A stretch of DNA of 64,000 nt. Origin: Holophagales bacterium. GTDB lineage: Bacteria > Acidobacteriota > Thermoanaerobaculia > Multivoradales > Multivoraceae. Positions 34,545-43,328 of this stretch are shown one piece after another. A model generated the notes under the pieces. The model saw only the letters and a program-made list of their open reading frames with translations. It made no database searches and had not been told where the DNA came from. Each line of letters starts with the position of its first letter. Positions within the stretch are counted from its first letter, which is position 1. Where the stretch lies: the NCBI GenBank assembly GCA_009836625.1, contig VXVC01000006.1, positions 1 to 64,000 of the forward strand. The letters run 5' to 3'. Both the position numbers and the translations under genes were made by a program.

Positions 34545-35579
34545 ATGCCGGTGGAACTCCGCTCCGACACGATGACGCGACCATCCCCGGCCATGCGCAG
34601 GGCGATGGCCGCGGCGGAAGTCGGCGATGACGTCTTCCGTGAAGACCCGACGGTCAACCGCCTGCAGGAACGCGTGGCGGACATGCTCGGACGGGAGGCG
34701 GCCCTCTTCGTCCCGTCCGGCACGCAGGGCAATCTCTCGTGTCTGCTCGGGCACGAACTGCCCCGCGGCAGCGAGGTCTTGCTGGAGTCGAACGCTCACA
34801 TCATCAACCACGAGAACAACGGGATCACCGGCATCGGCGGACTCCTGCCGCGCGCGGTGAAGGCCGAGGTCGACGGCATCCTGGCACCGGAACAGGTCGA
34901 GGCGGCGATTCAGCCCGACCACCCGACCGCGGCTCCGACCCGGCTGCTCTGCCTGGAGAACAGTTGCAACCACGCCGGCGGAACCGTCTACGAACCCGAA
35001 CGCACAAGGGCGCTCTGCGACCTGGCGCACCGCCGCGGCCTGCGCGTCCACCTCGACGGCGCGCGCCTCTTCAACGCCGCGACCGCGCTTGGCTGTACGC
35101 CGGCCGAGGCCGCGGGACCCGTCGACTCGCTTTCCTTCTGCTTCTCGAAGGGCCTGGGCGCGCCCGTCGGCTCCATCGTCGTCGGCTCCCGCGACTTCAT
35201 CCGCAACGTCCGCCGATACCGGCAGATGTGCGGAGGGCAGATGCGGCAGGTCGGCGTGCTCGCCGCCGCCGCGGAGGTCGCCCTCGACGAGAGCCCGCCG
35301 CTACTGGTCCAGGATCACGAGAATGCCCGTCTGCTCGCGGAGACTCTCAACGACCTTCCCGGTGTCGCACTGATCGCCGAGCAGAGGACGAACATCCTCA
35401 TCTTCTCGGTCGAGGGCACGGGCCGCAGCGCCCCGGAGTGCGTAGAGGCGCTCCGGAAGGAGAACGTGCTGTGCCTGGACGTGAGCCCCGTCCACATCCG
35501 TCTCGTCACCCACCGCGACGTGAGTCCCGAGGAGACGGCGCAGGCGGCCGAAGCGCTGGTCCGGGTGTTCGGTGGGTAG
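34545..35579 (+). CDS. ltaE: low-specificity L-threonine aldolase (beta-eliminating lyase family)
   Basis: A 344-aa PLP enzyme. It starts with the family sequence [28 protein letters not shown], and continues with [26 protein letters not shown]-like [15 protein letters not shown], and the Schiff-base Lys in [14 protein letters not shown]. It cleaves L-threonine or L-allo-threonine to glycine and acetaldehyde in the cytosol. It overlaps the MaoC-like gene by 8 bp and probably shares its transcript. Confidence 0.94.
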   Translation: MPVELRSDTMTRPSPAMRRAMAAAEVGDDVFREDPTVNRLQERVADMLGREAALFVPSGTQGNLSCLLGHELPRGSEVLLESNAHIINHENNGITGIGGLLPRAVKAEVDGILAPEQVEAAIQPDHPTAAPTRLLCLENSCNHAGGTVYEPERTRALCDLAHRRGLRVHLDGARLFNAATALGCTPAEAAGPVDSLSFCFSKGLGAPVGSIVVGSRDFIRNVRRYRQMCGGQMRQVGVLAAAAEVALDESPPLLVQDHENARLLAETLNDLPGVALIAEQRTNILIFSVEGTGRSAPECVEALRKENVLCLDVSPVHIRLVTHRDVSPEETAQAAEALVRVFGG

Positions 35580-36027
35580 CGAACGCGGCCTGGTCCCGGT
35601 CAGGCCTTTCGACGAGCTACGGGTGGGAGAGACCTTCCCGCTACCCAGCCGCACCGTGACCGAAGCCCACTTCGCCGCTTTCCAGGCGATCTCGGGCGAT
35701 AACCACCCGATCCACTACGACGTGGAGTACTGCAAGTCGCTCGGCCACGCCGGCATGCTCGCCCATGGCCTCCAGGTCCTCTGCTACAGCGCCGCCGGCG
35801 CAGGCACGTTCGCCGACGTGGTCGGCCGCGCCATGATCGGGTACATCGACCAGTCATGCCGCTTCCTGAAGCCGGTGTACCCGGACGACACCCTATACCC
35901 GATGCTGCGCATCGCGGAGCTGAAGCGCCAGCGGACGACCGGGGTGATCGTGCTGGAGAGCGAGATCGATAACCAGCGCGGCGAACGGGTGCTGGAGGGC
36001 CGGCAGAGCTACCTTGTGCGGCTCTAG
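35572..36027 (+). CDS. MaoC-like (R)-specific enoyl-CoA hydratase/dehydratase
   Basis: A 151-aa hotdog-fold protein. It has DELRVGETFPLPSRTVTEAHFAAFQAISGDNHPIHYD followed by HAGMLAHGLQVL, which contains the hydratase-2 Asp/His pair (D..NPIH form). GTG 35572 lies inside the end of the aldolase gene, an 8-bp overlap. It would hydrate a trans-2-enoyl-CoA or dehydrate a 3-hydroxyacyl thioester. The link to threonine aldolase is only positional. Confidence 0.9.
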   Translation: MGSERGLVPVRPFDELRVGETFPLPSRTVTEAHFAAFQAISGDNHPIHYDVEYCKSLGHAGMLAHGLQVLCYSAAGAGTFADVVGRAMIGYIDQSCRFLKPVYPDDTLYPMLRIAELKRQRTTGVIVLESEIDNQRGERVLEGRQSYLVRL

Positions 36028-36036
36028 AGCAGGCTC

Positions 36037-36837
36037 CTAGGGCAGCGGTTCGAAGTCGAACACCGGCGCCGCGGATCCGGCCAGGGGCACGGCGAGGACG
36101 TTGAACACCCGGCGCAACAGATCCGGATTCAGGACCTCCGCCGGAGCCCCCTCGGCGACCAGGGCGCCCGCGTCGAGCACGGCGACCCGATCGGCGAACC
36201 GCGCCGCGGCATTCAGGTCGTGGAGGACCAGGACGACCGAGCGACCTTCACAGGCGAGGTTCCGCGCCAGCCCCAGGAGGTCGAGACCGTGGGCGAGGTC
36301 GAGGTTCGAGGTCGGTTCGTCGAGCAGCAGGACCTCCGCCTCGGTGGCCAGACAGCGCGCCATCAGCACGCGCTGCAACTCGCCTCCCGACAGCGTCGTC
36401 ACGCGTCGTTCGGCGAGCGCCAGCACGTCCGTGTCTTCCAGGCAACGGTCGATCCACTCGCGGTCGGCGGAACGGGTGCCGAACAGGCGGCTCTCGTGCG
36501 GGTAGCGGCCGAGGGTGACGAACTCCCTCACCGTGAACTCGAAGGTCGGGCGCACGGTCTGCGGCACGTAGGCCACCCGTCTGGCCGCCTGACGCCGCGG
36601 CAGGGCCGCCAGGTCGAAGCCGCCCAGCAGCGCCCGGCCTTCGGTCAACCGCCACGCGCCGCTCAGGAGCCGCAGCAGGGTCGACTTACCGGCGCCGTTC
36701 GGGCCCACCACCGAAATCAGCGTGGCCGGCTCGACGACGAGATCGACGCCACGCAGGAGCCACCGTCCCCGCCGCTCGACGCCGCCGCCCACGAGCTCGA
36801 GCCGGGGCGCGGCCGCCACGGCCGGCGCCGCCGTCAT
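36037..36837 (-). CDS. ABC importer ATPase, BtuD/FecE/HmuV type
   Basis: A 266-aa ATPase with Walker A GPNGAGKST, Q-loop VAYVPQTVRPTFEFTVREFVTLGRYPHESRL (the FecE/BtuD-type signature after the Q-loop), LSGGELQRVLMAR, Walker B VLLLDEPTSNLD and switch His LVLHDLNAA. It drives uptake of an iron-siderophore, heme or cobalamin through the coupled permease. Its start overlaps the permease stop as ATGA. Confidence 0.93.
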   Translation of the reverse strand: MTAAPAVAAAPRLELVGGGVERRGRWLLRGVDLVVEPATLISVVGPNGAGKSTLLRLLSGAWRLTEGRALLGGFDLAALPRRQAARRVAYVPQTVRPTFEFTVREFVTLGRYPHESRLFGTRSADREWIDRCLEDTDVLALAERRVTTLSGGELQRVLMARCLATEAEVLLLDEPTSNLDLAHGLDLLGLARNLACEGRSVVLVLHDLNAAARFADRVAVLDAGALVAEGAPAEVLNPDLLRRVFNVLAVPLAGSAAPVFDFEPLP

Positions 36838-37892
36838 CGGGACACCGCCACTTCGCCTTCGTGGCGCACCAGCAGGAACAGGAAGAAGGGAGCGCCGACG
36901 AACGCCGTCACGACGCCCAGGAAGACCTCCTGGGGAGCCGCCACTGTGCGGGCCAGTAGATCAGCGCCGACGACGAACCAGGCCCCGGTGAGGAACGCGG
37001 CCGGCAGCAGCCGGCGATGGACCGGTCCCAGCAGGAGGCGCACGAGGTGCGGCACGACGAGCCCGACGAAGCCGACGACACCGCTCACCGCGACCGCGCT
37101 GCCGGTGAGGATGGCCGCGCTCCAGAGCACGGCCCGTTTCGCCCGCTCGATGTCGACGCCGAGCGAGGCGGCCACCTCCTCGCCCTCGAGCAGCAGGTCC
37201 AGGTCGCGCGCGAACCAGACCGCGATCGCGCAGCCGATGACCATTCCCGGCAACAGCATCCAGGCGTGGACCCAGCCGCGGTCGGTGACGCCGCCCATCA
37301 TCCAGTAGGCGATCCTGCGCGCCGCCTCGTACTGCTCCCAGGAGCGAGCGATGAGCCAGGAGTTGACGGCGGCGAGCAGGGCGTTCAGCGCGACGCCGGC
37401 AAGCAACAGCGTCGTGACCGGCGTGTAGCCGTCGCGGGTGGCGATCCGGGTCACGATCAGGAGGGACAGGAGTGCACCCGCAACCGCGAACAGCGGGGCC
37501 GCGAGCAGGAAGCTGCCGGCCAATCCGAAGGTCAGCGCGAAGACGGCGCCGGTCGCAGCGCCGGTGCTGGTGCCGACGATCCCCGGCGACGCCAGCGGGT
37601 TGCGGAACAGGCCCTGCATCTGGGCGCCGGCCAGGGCCAGGCAGCCGCCGACCATCGCCGCCACCACCACCCTCGGCGCGCGGAGCGACCAGACGATCGC
37701 GTCCACTCTCGGATCGGCGAGGCCGTGTTCGCCGGGCAGGAGATGCCGCGCCAGCACCGCCAGCACGTCGCTTCCATCCAGCGGAACCGATCCCCGGAAC
37801 AGACCGATCCCGGCGAACGCCAGCAGCAGCGTCAGGCCGGCGGCCATGTACCACCAGAAGCCGGCCCGGTAGCCGCCGAACGCGACCCTCAT
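36834..37892 (-). CDS. FecCD/BtuC-family ABC permease
   Basis: A 352-aa, about 10-TM permease. Typical family segments: RAPRVVVAAMVGGCLALAGAQMQGLFRNPLASPGIVGTSTGAATGAV, GVALNALLAAVNSW, and GVVGFVGLVVPHLVRLLLGPVHRRLLPAAFLTGAWFVVGADLLAR. It forms the inner-membrane channel for a metal-chelate substrate. It overlaps both flanking genes by 4 nt (ATGA), so BtuF-, BtuC- and BtuD-like subunits are translationally coupled. Confidence 0.94.
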   Translation of the reverse strand: MRVAFGGYRAGFWWYMAAGLTLLLAFAGIGLFRGSVPLDGSDVLAVLARHLLPGEHGLADPRVDAIVWSLRAPRVVVAAMVGGCLALAGAQMQGLFRNPLASPGIVGTSTGAATGAVFALTFGLAGSFLLAAPLFAVAGALLSLLIVTRIATRDGYTPVTTLLLAGVALNALLAAVNSWLIARSWEQYEAARRIAYWMMGGVTDRGWVHAWMLLPGMVIGCAIAVWFARDLDLLLEGEEVAASLGVDIERAKRAVLWSAAILTGSAVAVSGVVGFVGLVVPHLVRLLLGPVHRRLLPAAFLTGAWFVVGADLLARTVAAPQEVFLGVVTAFVGAPFFLFLLVRHEGEVAVSR

Positions 37893-38950
37893 TCCGTTGC
37901 AGTCATCGGGTTCCGCCCGCCCGCGGCTTCGATCCGTTCGGAGGCGCGCACGAGCGCGTCGGCGAGCCGTTCGACCATCCCCGCCACGTGGTGAGAGATG
38001 GCCGCCATGTCCCGCCCATCGAGCGACTCCAGGTTGCCGAGCCTTGCTGCCCGAGTGCCGTCCAGGGCGCCCGGCGCGACGTCGCTGGACACATAGGAGT
38101 CACTGAAGATGACGTCCGGGTCCCAGATCACGACCTGCTCGGCGCTGATCCGCGGCCATCCTTCAAGGCCGTGCTCCGCCGCCAGATTCACGGCGCCCAG
38201 GTAGCGGAGCGCATCGTCGAACACGGTCCGACCGCCCAGCACCACGCCGCCGCTCCAGTGGACGACGCGGAGACCCTCTGCCTTCGAACCGGCCCGCACA
38301 CGCGCCTCATCCAGACGCAGCCACATCGACTCGATGAGCCGTTCCGCCTCGCGGTCCCGACCGGTCGCGAAACCGACGGTCCGGATGTTCCGCTCGATCG
38401 CCGCGAGATCCTCGTGATTGAGCAGGACGACAACGGGCACACCGGCCGCCTCCAACTGAGCCAGCGTCTCCTGGGTGTTGAAGCCCGCCGCGAACACCAG
38501 GTCGGGCGAAGCCGCCAGGATCTCCTCCGTGCTGAAACCGCCGACCCGTCCCAGGCGCTTTGCCTTGTCGGCGCTGGCGCTGAACTGCGGGTCGCCGGCG
38601 AAGGGCGATAGCAGCACGATCCGCTCCGGTTCGGCGATCTCCAGCAGGATCTCGTCGGTCGCCAGCGTTCGCGAGGCGATGCGCTCGGGCGGCGCCGCCA
38701 ACCGGACCACCCTGCCGGCGCCCCTGATCTCGCGCCAGGCGCCGTCCGTGCCCGGTTCGACGAGTTCGAGCCGGGCGCCTTCCACGCTCCGAAGGTAGTG
38801 CTCATGGTCGCCCTCCAGGTCGAGAGGCGCGCCGCCAGCGCCCTCGACGCTCCCACCGGGAGCGCGGCCGCAGGCGAAGACCGCGATCGCCGCAACGAAC
38901 GCCAGGCTGAGCGCCGTCTTGGCGCCGATCGTTGGGGTCGGCCCGAGCAT
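37889..38950 (-). CDS. BtuF/FepB-type substrate-binding lipoprotein
   Basis: A 353-aa protein with a lipobox (AIAVFAC, Cys27). The periplasmic-binding-protein type III layout is visible: RIASRTLATDEILLEI, GFSTEEILAASPDLVFAAGFN, GVPVVVLLNHEDLAAIERNI, a long helix, then WDPDVIFSD. It captures cobalamin, heme or a ferric chelate for the coupled importer. No TonB-dependent receptor is in the window, so the ligand is open. ATG 38950 is preceded by TAGCTT at 8 nt. Confidence 0.9.
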   Translation of the reverse strand: MLGPTPTIGAKTALSLAFVAAIAVFACGRAPGGSVEGAGGAPLDLEGDHEHYLRSVEGARLELVEPGTDGAWREIRGAGRVVRLAAPPERIASRTLATDEILLEIAEPERIVLLSPFAGDPQFSASADKAKRLGRVGGFSTEEILAASPDLVFAAGFNTQETLAQLEAAGVPVVVLLNHEDLAAIERNIRTVGFATGRDREAERLIESMWLRLDEARVRAGSKAEGLRVVHWSGGVVLGGRTVFDDALRYLGAVNLAAEHGLEGWPRISAEQVVIWDPDVIFSDSYVSSDVAPGALDGTRAARLGNLESLDGRDMAAISHHVAGMVERLADALVRASERIEAAGGRNPMTATE

Positions 38951-38958
38951 CGGGATCG

Positions 38959-38968
38959 AAGCTATACT
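38959..38968. promoter_or_regulatory. divergent -10 elements between importer operon and peroxiredoxin
   Basis: Minus strand: TAGCTT (38959-38964) ends 8 nt before ATG 38950, leaderless-like. Plus strand: TATACT (38963-38968) lies 41 nt before ATG 39010, whose leader carries AGGGAG. The two hexamers overlap by 2 bp. Confidence 0.4.
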
Positions 38969-39009
38969 GCCGCCCCCTCAGGACAAAGAAAGCCAGGGAG
39001 CAAACTTCG

Positions 39010-39495
39010 ATGAGCATCAAGACCGGGGACGCGATCCCGGACGCCAGTTTCAAGCAGATGACCCCGGACGGCATCGTCGACATCTCGACCCGCGAGTTGT
39101 TCGAAGGCAAGAAGGTCGTCCTCTTCGCCGTGCCGGGCGCGATGACCCCGACCTGCTCGGAGGTCCACATGCCGGGGTTCATCGAGAACATCGAGGCGAT
39201 CAAGTCGGGCAACGTCGACACCGTGGCCTGCCTCGCCGTCAACGACGTCTTCGTCATCAACGAGTGGCGCAAGGCGCGGAGCATTCCCGACGACATCGTC
39301 CTGCTGTCCGACGGCAACGGCGAGTTCACGTCGAAGGTCGGGCTCGAACTCGACGCTTCGCGTTTCGGCATGGGCACCCGCTCGCGACGCTACGCCGCGA
39401 TCGTCGACGACGGCGTGTTGACCTACCTCGGCGTCGAGCCGGCGGGCGAAGTCGGCGTCAGTGGCGCCGACGCAGTCCTCGAACAGCTCGGCTGA
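39010..39495 (+). CDS. peroxiredoxin, Prx5/PrxII type
   Basis: 161 aa from ATG 39010, with AGGGAG 10 nt upstream; the track start 38932 is unsupported. The peroxidatic Cys is in [14 protein letters not shown] (Cys49) and a second Cys74 (VACLAVND) lies where PrxII proteins carry one. [16 protein letters not shown] is the family's C-terminal strand. It reduces peroxides using glutathione/glutaredoxin or thioredoxin. The N-terminus lacks a signal peptide, so it is cytosolic. It is divergent from the metal-chelate importer, which could suit iron/oxidative-stress coordination, but that is only suggestive. Confidence 0.93.
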   Translation: MSIKTGDAIPDASFKQMTPDGIVDISTRELFEGKKVVLFAVPGAMTPTCSEVHMPGFIENIEAIKSGNVDTVACLAVNDVFVINEWRKARSIPDDIVLLSDGNGEFTSKVGLELDASRFGMGTRSRRYAAIVDDGVLTYLGVEPAGEVGVSGADAVLEQLG

Positions 39496-39526
39496 ATCAC
39501 CCGGCAGTCCTCAGCCTGGGGGTCTC

Positions 39527-40486
39527 TTGACCAACCACAGGGTCGACAGCCTCACCGATTCGATCTACGTCCCTTTCGACGAGGAGGCGTGGGGACGGCT
39601 GCGGGCCGAGACGCCCCTGCCGCTCTCCGAGAAGGAACTGGAGCGGCTGCGCGGCATCAACGAGCAGGTTTCGCTCGAAGAGGTCGCGCAGATCTACCTA
39701 CCGATGTCCAGGCTGCTCAACCTCTACGTCGGCGCCACCCAGGATCTCTACCGGGCCAGCAGCACATTCCTGGGAGGTCTGACGGCCAAGGTGCCCTACA
39801 TCATCGGGATCGGCGGCAGCGTCGCGGTGGGCAAGAGCACGACCGGCCGGATTCTCCGCGAGCTGCTCGCCCGCTGGCCGAACCACCCCCAGGTCGACCT
39901 GGTGACGACCGACGGTTTCCTCCATCCCAACGCGGTCCTGGAAGAGCGCGACCTGATGGAGCGCAAGGGCTTCCCGGAGAGCTTCGACCTGCGCACGCTC
40001 GTGAACTTCGTGCTCCAGGTCAAGTCGGGTGAACGGAAGGTTGCGCATCCGGTGTACTCCCACCATTCGTACGACATCCTGCCCGGCGTCACCGAGGTCG
40101 TCGATCAGCCCGACATCCTGATCCTCGAGGGCCTGAACGTCCTGCAGGCGCGCTCGCAGTCGCCGTCGCGGAACAGCCGGCTCATGCTCTCCGACCTCTT
40201 CGACTTCTCGATCTACGTCGACGCCGAGACGGAGGTCATCGAGCGCTGGTACGTCGAGCGCTTCCTGACCTTCCGCGACACCGCGTTCCGGGATCCGGAC
40301 GCCTACTTCCACCGCTATGCCAGCCTGAGCGAGAAGGACGCGATCGACACCGCCCGGGGCATCTGGAAGACGATCAATGAACCGAACCTGGTCCAGAACA
40401 TCATGCCGACCCGCGAGCGCGCGGACCTGATCCTGGAGAAGGCGCCCGACCACGCCGTGCGGCGGATCCGGCTGCGCAAGCTCTAG
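39527..40486 (+). CDS. coaA: type I pantothenate kinase
   Basis: The track start (39461) overlaps the peroxiredoxin end; TTG 39527 ([17 protein letters not shown], initiator Met) gives 319 aa, the usual CoaA length, with GGGGG just upstream. Seen: [18 protein letters not shown] (Walker A), [44 protein letters not shown], and ILEGLNVLQ. It phosphorylates pantothenate, the first step of CoA synthesis. That fits a region rich in CoA-dependent enzymes but is a housekeeping role. Confidence 0.94.
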   Translation: MTNHRVDSLTDSIYVPFDEEAWGRLRAETPLPLSEKELERLRGINEQVSLEEVAQIYLPMSRLLNLYVGATQDLYRASSTFLGGLTAKVPYIIGIGGSVAVGKSTTGRILRELLARWPNHPQVDLVTTDGFLHPNAVLEERDLMERKGFPESFDLRTLVNFVLQVKSGERKVAHPVYSHHSYDILPGVTEVVDQPDILILEGLNVLQARSQSPSRNSRLMLSDLFDFSIYVDAETEVIERWYVERFLTFRDTAFRDPDAYFHRYASLSEKDAIDTARGIWKTINEPNLVQNIMPTRERADLILEKAPDHAVRRIRLRKL

Positions 40487-40492
40487 GAAGCG

Positions 40493-42073
40493 CTAGCGGG
40501 ACGGCAGCCAGCTCGGCTCGCGCAAAGCCCCGGTTTCGTCCAGGAGCTCGTCGAGCCGTCCCGACAGCCGATCGAAGAGCGCCTTGAGCTCCAGCACCTC
40601 GCGCGCCCAGTCGTCGCGAGGATTCCGGGCTGCGGAAGCGGCAGCCACCCGGAGTCGGGCCTCGACGTTACCGGCGCCGTGACGGGTGATGAAGCCGCCC
40701 AGGAGATTGCGCCGCTCCTCCGGGTCGGCCTGCACGTCGTAGAGCTCGTAGCGGTCCCAGACGCCGTGGAAGCGCATGAACTTGTAGCGGTCGGTGCGCA
40801 CGCCCAGCACCGTCGGCGTCTGGGGGAAGGCCCGCTCCCAGAAGTACTCGTAGAGGAACGCGTCACGCCACGGCGGCGGCTCGGCGCCCGGGCCCGCCTC
40901 GAGCAGACCGAAGAAGGACCGGCCCTGGACCGTGTCCGGAATCTCCACTCCCGCGGCCTCGAGGAAGGTGGGCGCGAAGTCGAGGTTGACGATCATCTCG
41001 GAGCGTCTGAGACCCCCGGCGCCACCGTCGAGCCACGGCGCCATCACCATCAGCGGCACCCGGATCGACGCCTCGTACATCGTGCGCTTGTCGATCAGAC
41101 CGTGCTCACCGAACTGGAAGCCGTTGTCGGACGTGAACACGAGCAGCGTCTCTTCCAGCAGGTTCCGCTCTTCCAGCGCTCCGACGATCCGGCCCACGCT
41201 GTCGTCGACGCCGCGCATCGTCTCCGCGTAGTCGAGCGCGAACTGCTGGAAGTCGACCGAATTGTCGTACAACCCGTCGACTCCATGCCAACTCCGTCGC
41301 TGCGCCTCGACCCAGTTCGGCTTGCCGTCGTAGTTCTCGTGCCGGTTCGGCATCGTCGCCGGCGGCGGATAGCGCCGGCCGGCGTAGCTGCCGAGGTGCC
41401 GTTCCGCCGGCCGGAACGGCGCATGCACCGCCTTGTGCGACACGTAGAGCAGGAAGGGTTCTTCTGATCCCGCTCGGGCCGCCAGGAAGTCCAGCGCATA
41501 GTCGGTGATCAGGTCCGTCGTGTACCCCTGCCGCGGCACCTTCTCACCGTCGATGTTGAAGGTCTGGTTGTAGTAGAGGCCCTGTCCCGGAAACGAGACC
41601 CAGCGGTCGAATCCGGGCCGAGGCTCGTCCGACGTGCCGCCCATGTGCCACTTGCCGACGAAGGCGGTCCGGTAGCCGGCGCGCTGGAGTTCCTGCGGAA
41701 ATGTCGGCGTCTCCGGATCCAACCGTGTGCGGTTGTCGAGCACACCGTGCCGGTGGGCGTACTGCCCGGTGAGGATCGAAGCGCGGCTCGGCGAGCACAA
41801 CGACGTGGTCACGAAGGCGTTCTCGAACAGCACGCCGCGCTCGATCAGGCGGTCGAGGTGAGGCGTCTCGAGGAAGGCGTGGCCGAGCGCGGACGCGGCG
41901 TCAAAGCGCTGGTCGTCGATCAGGATGAAGACGATGTTCGGCCGCTCGGCCGCCCGCGCGGGCCCCGTCGCCGGCAAGGCCACTCCGCACACCGCGAGCA
42001 GGACCGCTCCAAGGCCCGGAAAGCGCGCGGGTCCACGCCTTGGTCGCTTCGTCGTCATCGTGTTTTCCTTCAT
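40493..42073 (-). CDS. formylglycine-type sulfatase, secreted
   Basis: The track ORF extends into LpxL; ATG 42073 with GAGGAG upstream gives 526 aa with a signal peptide (LGAVLLAVCGVALPATGPARA). The sulfatase motif is intact: TTSLCSPSRASILTG with Cys93, to be converted to formylglycine. Metal residues appear in VFILIDDQRFD and LLVFTSDNGFQFGEHG. The order (NIVFILIDDQ, DRLIERGVLFENAF, GYRTAFVGKWHMGG) matches N-acetylglucosamine-6-/arylsulfatase-like S1 enzymes. It desulfates an external sulfated glycan or ester. It needs a maturase (AtsB/FGE), not found in this window. Confidence 0.92.
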   Translation of the reverse strand: MKENTMTTKRPRRGPARFPGLGAVLLAVCGVALPATGPARAAERPNIVFILIDDQRFDAASALGHAFLETPHLDRLIERGVLFENAFVTTSLCSPSRASILTGQYAHRHGVLDNRTRLDPETPTFPQELQRAGYRTAFVGKWHMGGTSDEPRPGFDRWVSFPGQGLYYNQTFNIDGEKVPRQGYTTDLITDYALDFLAARAGSEEPFLLYVSHKAVHAPFRPAERHLGSYAGRRYPPPATMPNRHENYDGKPNWVEAQRRSWHGVDGLYDNSVDFQQFALDYAETMRGVDDSVGRIVGALEERNLLEETLLVFTSDNGFQFGEHGLIDKRTMYEASIRVPLMVMAPWLDGGAGGLRRSEMIVNLDFAPTFLEAAGVEIPDTVQGRSFFGLLEAGPGAEPPPWRDAFLYEYFWERAFPQTPTVLGVRTDRYKFMRFHGVWDRYELYDVQADPEERRNLLGGFITRHGAGNVEARLRVAAASAARNPRDDWAREVLELKALFDRLSGRLDELLDETGALREPSWLPSR

Positions 42074-42084
42074 CTCAGCTCTCC

Positions 42085-42999
42085 TCACCGGGTTTGCCCC
42101 AGGCCGACCTCGGCCAGTTCCTCCGGATCGTAGTTCCAGCGCCGGTAGTTCCACATCCATTGCTCCGGCCGCGCCCGCACCCTTCGTTCGATCGCCGAAG
42201 CGATCCGCTGCGACAACTCGACCGGATCCCGCGAGCCGCCGGGCCGGCGCAGCATCTCGCTCTCCAGACGGTACGAGAAAGGTCCCTCGCGGAGGCAGAA
42301 GGCCGCGATCAGCGGACAGTCGAGCCTGGCCGCCAGCGCCGCGGGGCCGCCGACGAACTCGGTGCGGCGGCCCAGGAAGTCGACCTCCGGCCCGCGCCGC
42401 TGGTCCGGCCTCTGGTCGACGACCATGATCAACGTCTCCCGCCGCTTGAGACAGCTCAGCATGTCCCGCAGGAGAGAGGTCCGGCCGCTCCAGATCACCC
42501 GGACCCCGGCCCGGGCGCGCATCCGCTCCACGAAGGCCGACGCCGCCCTGGCCCGCGATGGCTTCGCCACCGCGCACACCCGCGACGGGGAGGCGCGGAC
42601 CGTACTCTGCGCCAGCAGTTCCCAGGCGCCCAGGTGGCCGGTGACCAGCACCTGACCGCGCCCATGTCCCTCGACCTCGGCCATCAGTTGCCTCAGCTCG
42701 TCAAAGCCATCCATCGACGCGACGTCGAGCCGCTTCCGGTCGAAACTGATCCTCACCGTCTCGAGCGCCGCGACGATCTGGTGCCGCACGCAACGCCATT
42801 CCAGATCGCGCGCCTCCGGCGACCCCGGAGGCAGCCCCAGCACGACCGCCAGGTTCCTCCGCATCAGCCGGACGTCCCGCGGCGTCACCCCCCGCAGATG
42901 CGCCAGCAGGCCGGAGACAGGCCCGAACAATGCCGCCGGTAGCAGGCGGATCAGCCAGGAAACGGCATGGAGAAAGGCCCCGGTCGTGCGATCGGTCAT
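42085..42999 (-). CDS. LpxL/HtrB-family lipid A acyltransferase
   Basis: A 304-aa protein with an N-terminal hydrophobic segment (WLIRLLPAALFGPVSGLLAHL). The acyltransferase motif HxxxxE is in VTGHLGAWELLAQ, followed by VDQRPDQRRGPEVDFLGRRTEFVGGPAALA, the family's second block. It adds an acyl chain to a Kdo2-lipid A precursor or related lipid at the inner membrane, supporting a diderm envelope. Its stop is 11 bp upstream of the sulfatase start. Confidence 0.9.
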   Translation of the reverse strand: MTDRTTGAFLHAVSWLIRLLPAALFGPVSGLLAHLRGVTPRDVRLMRRNLAVVLGLPPGSPEARDLEWRCVRHQIVAALETVRISFDRKRLDVASMDGFDELRQLMAEVEGHGRGQVLVTGHLGAWELLAQSTVRASPSRVCAVAKPSRARAASAFVERMRARAGVRVIWSGRTSLLRDMLSCLKRRETLIMVVDQRPDQRRGPEVDFLGRRTEFVGGPAALAARLDCPLIAAFCLREGPFSYRLESEMLRRPGGSRDPVELSQRIASAIERRVRARPEQWMWNYRRWNYDPEELAEVGLGQTR

Positions 43000-43010
43000 G
43001 TGGGGTACAG

Positions 43011-43016
43011 AGTGTA
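43011..43016 (-). promoter_or_regulatory. -10 hexamer TACACT for the LpxL-like gene
   Basis: TACACT on the minus strand ends 11 nt before ATG 42999, with no Shine-Dalgarno sequence between. It is paired with a plus-strand TACTAT 14 bp away. Confidence 0.35.
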
Positions 43017-43029
43017 GATGGGGACGGTG

Positions 43030-43035
43030 TACTAT
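43030..43035 (+). promoter_or_regulatory. -10 hexamer TACTAT for the DUF4212 gene (putative leaderless TTG start)
   Basis: TACTAT ends 8 nt before TTG 43044, the start that gives a correctly sized DUF4212 protein. No ribosome-binding site precedes it. Confidence 0.4.
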
Positions 43036-43043
43036 GCCGGCTC

Positions 43044-43298
43044 TTGAGCGAACAACCAGACCCTTCCGGCTACTGGCGGGCGAATCTGCGGTTGATGGCG
43101 ATCCTGCTCGCCGTGTGGTTCGTCTGTTCCTACGTCCTCGGCATCTTCCTGGTCGAGCCGCTGAATGGCACCCGAATCGGCGGCTTTCCGCTCGGGTTCT
43201 GGTTCGCGCACCAGGGGTCGATCTACGTCTTCATCGTCCTGATCCTCGTCTACGCGGCGATGATGGACCGTCTCGACCGTCGCTACGGCGTCGACTGA
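43044..43298 (+). CDS. DUF4212 small subunit of a sodium/solute symporter
   Basis: 84 aa with two TM helices (LMAILLAVWFVCSYVLGIFL and GSIYVFIVLILVYAAMMDRL) and the conserved ANLRLM, GFPLGFWFAHQGSIYVF and DRRYGVD motifs of DUF4212. The track ORF starts in a shadow region; TTG 43044 gives the usual family length. It is encoded directly upstream (30 bp) of a VC_2705-type symporter and is thought to be its small partner. Confidence 0.9.
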   Translation: MSEQPDPSGYWRANLRLMAILLAVWFVCSYVLGIFLVEPLNGTRIGGFPLGFWFAHQGSIYVFIVLILVYAAMMDRLDRRYGVD

Positions 43299-43328
43299 GC
43301 CGGTCGCAGACGCCCGCCGACCCTCGCG